Of a DNA stretch of 64,000 nt, positions 63,935 to 64,000 are shown piece by piece. Within the stretch, counting starts at the first letter, position 1. Each line of letters begins with the position of its first letter. Location: positions 27,017-91,016 of the forward strand of contig WELB01000207.1 of NCBI GenBank assembly GCA_009602725.1, in the 5' to 3' direction. Both the position numbers and the translations under genes were made by a program. The notes under the pieces were generated by a model. That model did not search any database. It had not been told where the DNA came from and was given only the letters and a program-made list of their open reading frames with translations. The DNA is from Spirogloea muscicola (lineage: Eukaryota > Streptophyta > Zygnematophyceae > Spirogloeales > Spirogloeaceae).

Positions 63935-64000
<66 letters not shown>
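63935..64000. other. 66-base A run at window end
   Basis: The homopolymer begins directly after GGCGGCCGGCGC within the 5' part of DEG8, where transit-peptide codons are expected. It resembles the A run at 48660. An assembly artefact is likely. Confidence 0.65.

Overview
This is nuclear DNA from a photosynthetic eukaryote of the green lineage, most likely a green alga (chlorophyte or early-branching streptophyte). The evidence is the gene set: a plant-type HEN1, a plant-type TOM20, a lumenal DEG8 protease, a NEOXANTHIN-DEFICIENT1 homologue, a NARROW LEAF1-type trypsin-like protein and a PTF2/pBRP2-type TFIIB relative. Nearly every gene is split into many short exons by GT-AG introns, with a striking minority of GC-AG introns. 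Intergenic DNA is full of (GGC)n runs and a dispersed, hairpin-bearing repeat family. The sequence is a draft: there are seven single-N positions, a 107-base A run next to a 137-base N gap, and the window ends in 66 A.

Layout from left to right: PA200 proteasome activator (minus, 3' end outside the window); a conserved membrane protein with a CxxC zinc-site candidate (minus); HEN1 (plus), divergent from it; the NXD1 homologue (minus), convergent with HEN1; a repeat-rich stretch at 23.7-28 kb with one unrecognised exon; gene debris at 28.1-29.8 kb (half a PHD finger, a GT61 C-terminal fragment); the NAL1-type protease (plus); CIAO1 (minus) and TOM20 (plus), divergent from a 460-bp spacer; plastid or cytosolic O-acetylserine(thiol)lyase (plus); an RRM/RS/coiled-coil protein (plus); a short-chain dehydrogenase (minus) whose dinucleotide-binding exon falls in the N gap; the PTF2-like factor (minus); a broken DUF2252 copy (minus); a lone first exon of myo-inositol-phosphate synthase (minus); an intact DUF2252 gene (plus); and DEG8 (minus, 5' end lost in the terminal A run).

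The genes are housekeeping and do not form one pathway. Themes are proteostasis (PA200, DEG8, NAL1-type protease), organelle biogenesis (TOM20, CIAO1, DEG8), RNA biology (HEN1, RRM/RS protein) and plastid metabolism (NXD1, OASTL). The most unusual sequence-level observations are the cluster of GC-AG introns placed by protein homology, the hairpin repeat family with a possible internal Pol III promoter, and the DUF2252 gene with a decayed paralogue broken beside one of those repeats. Exon coordinates were read by eye from splice signals plus conserved protein blocks. Gene ends without such support are marked as uncertain.
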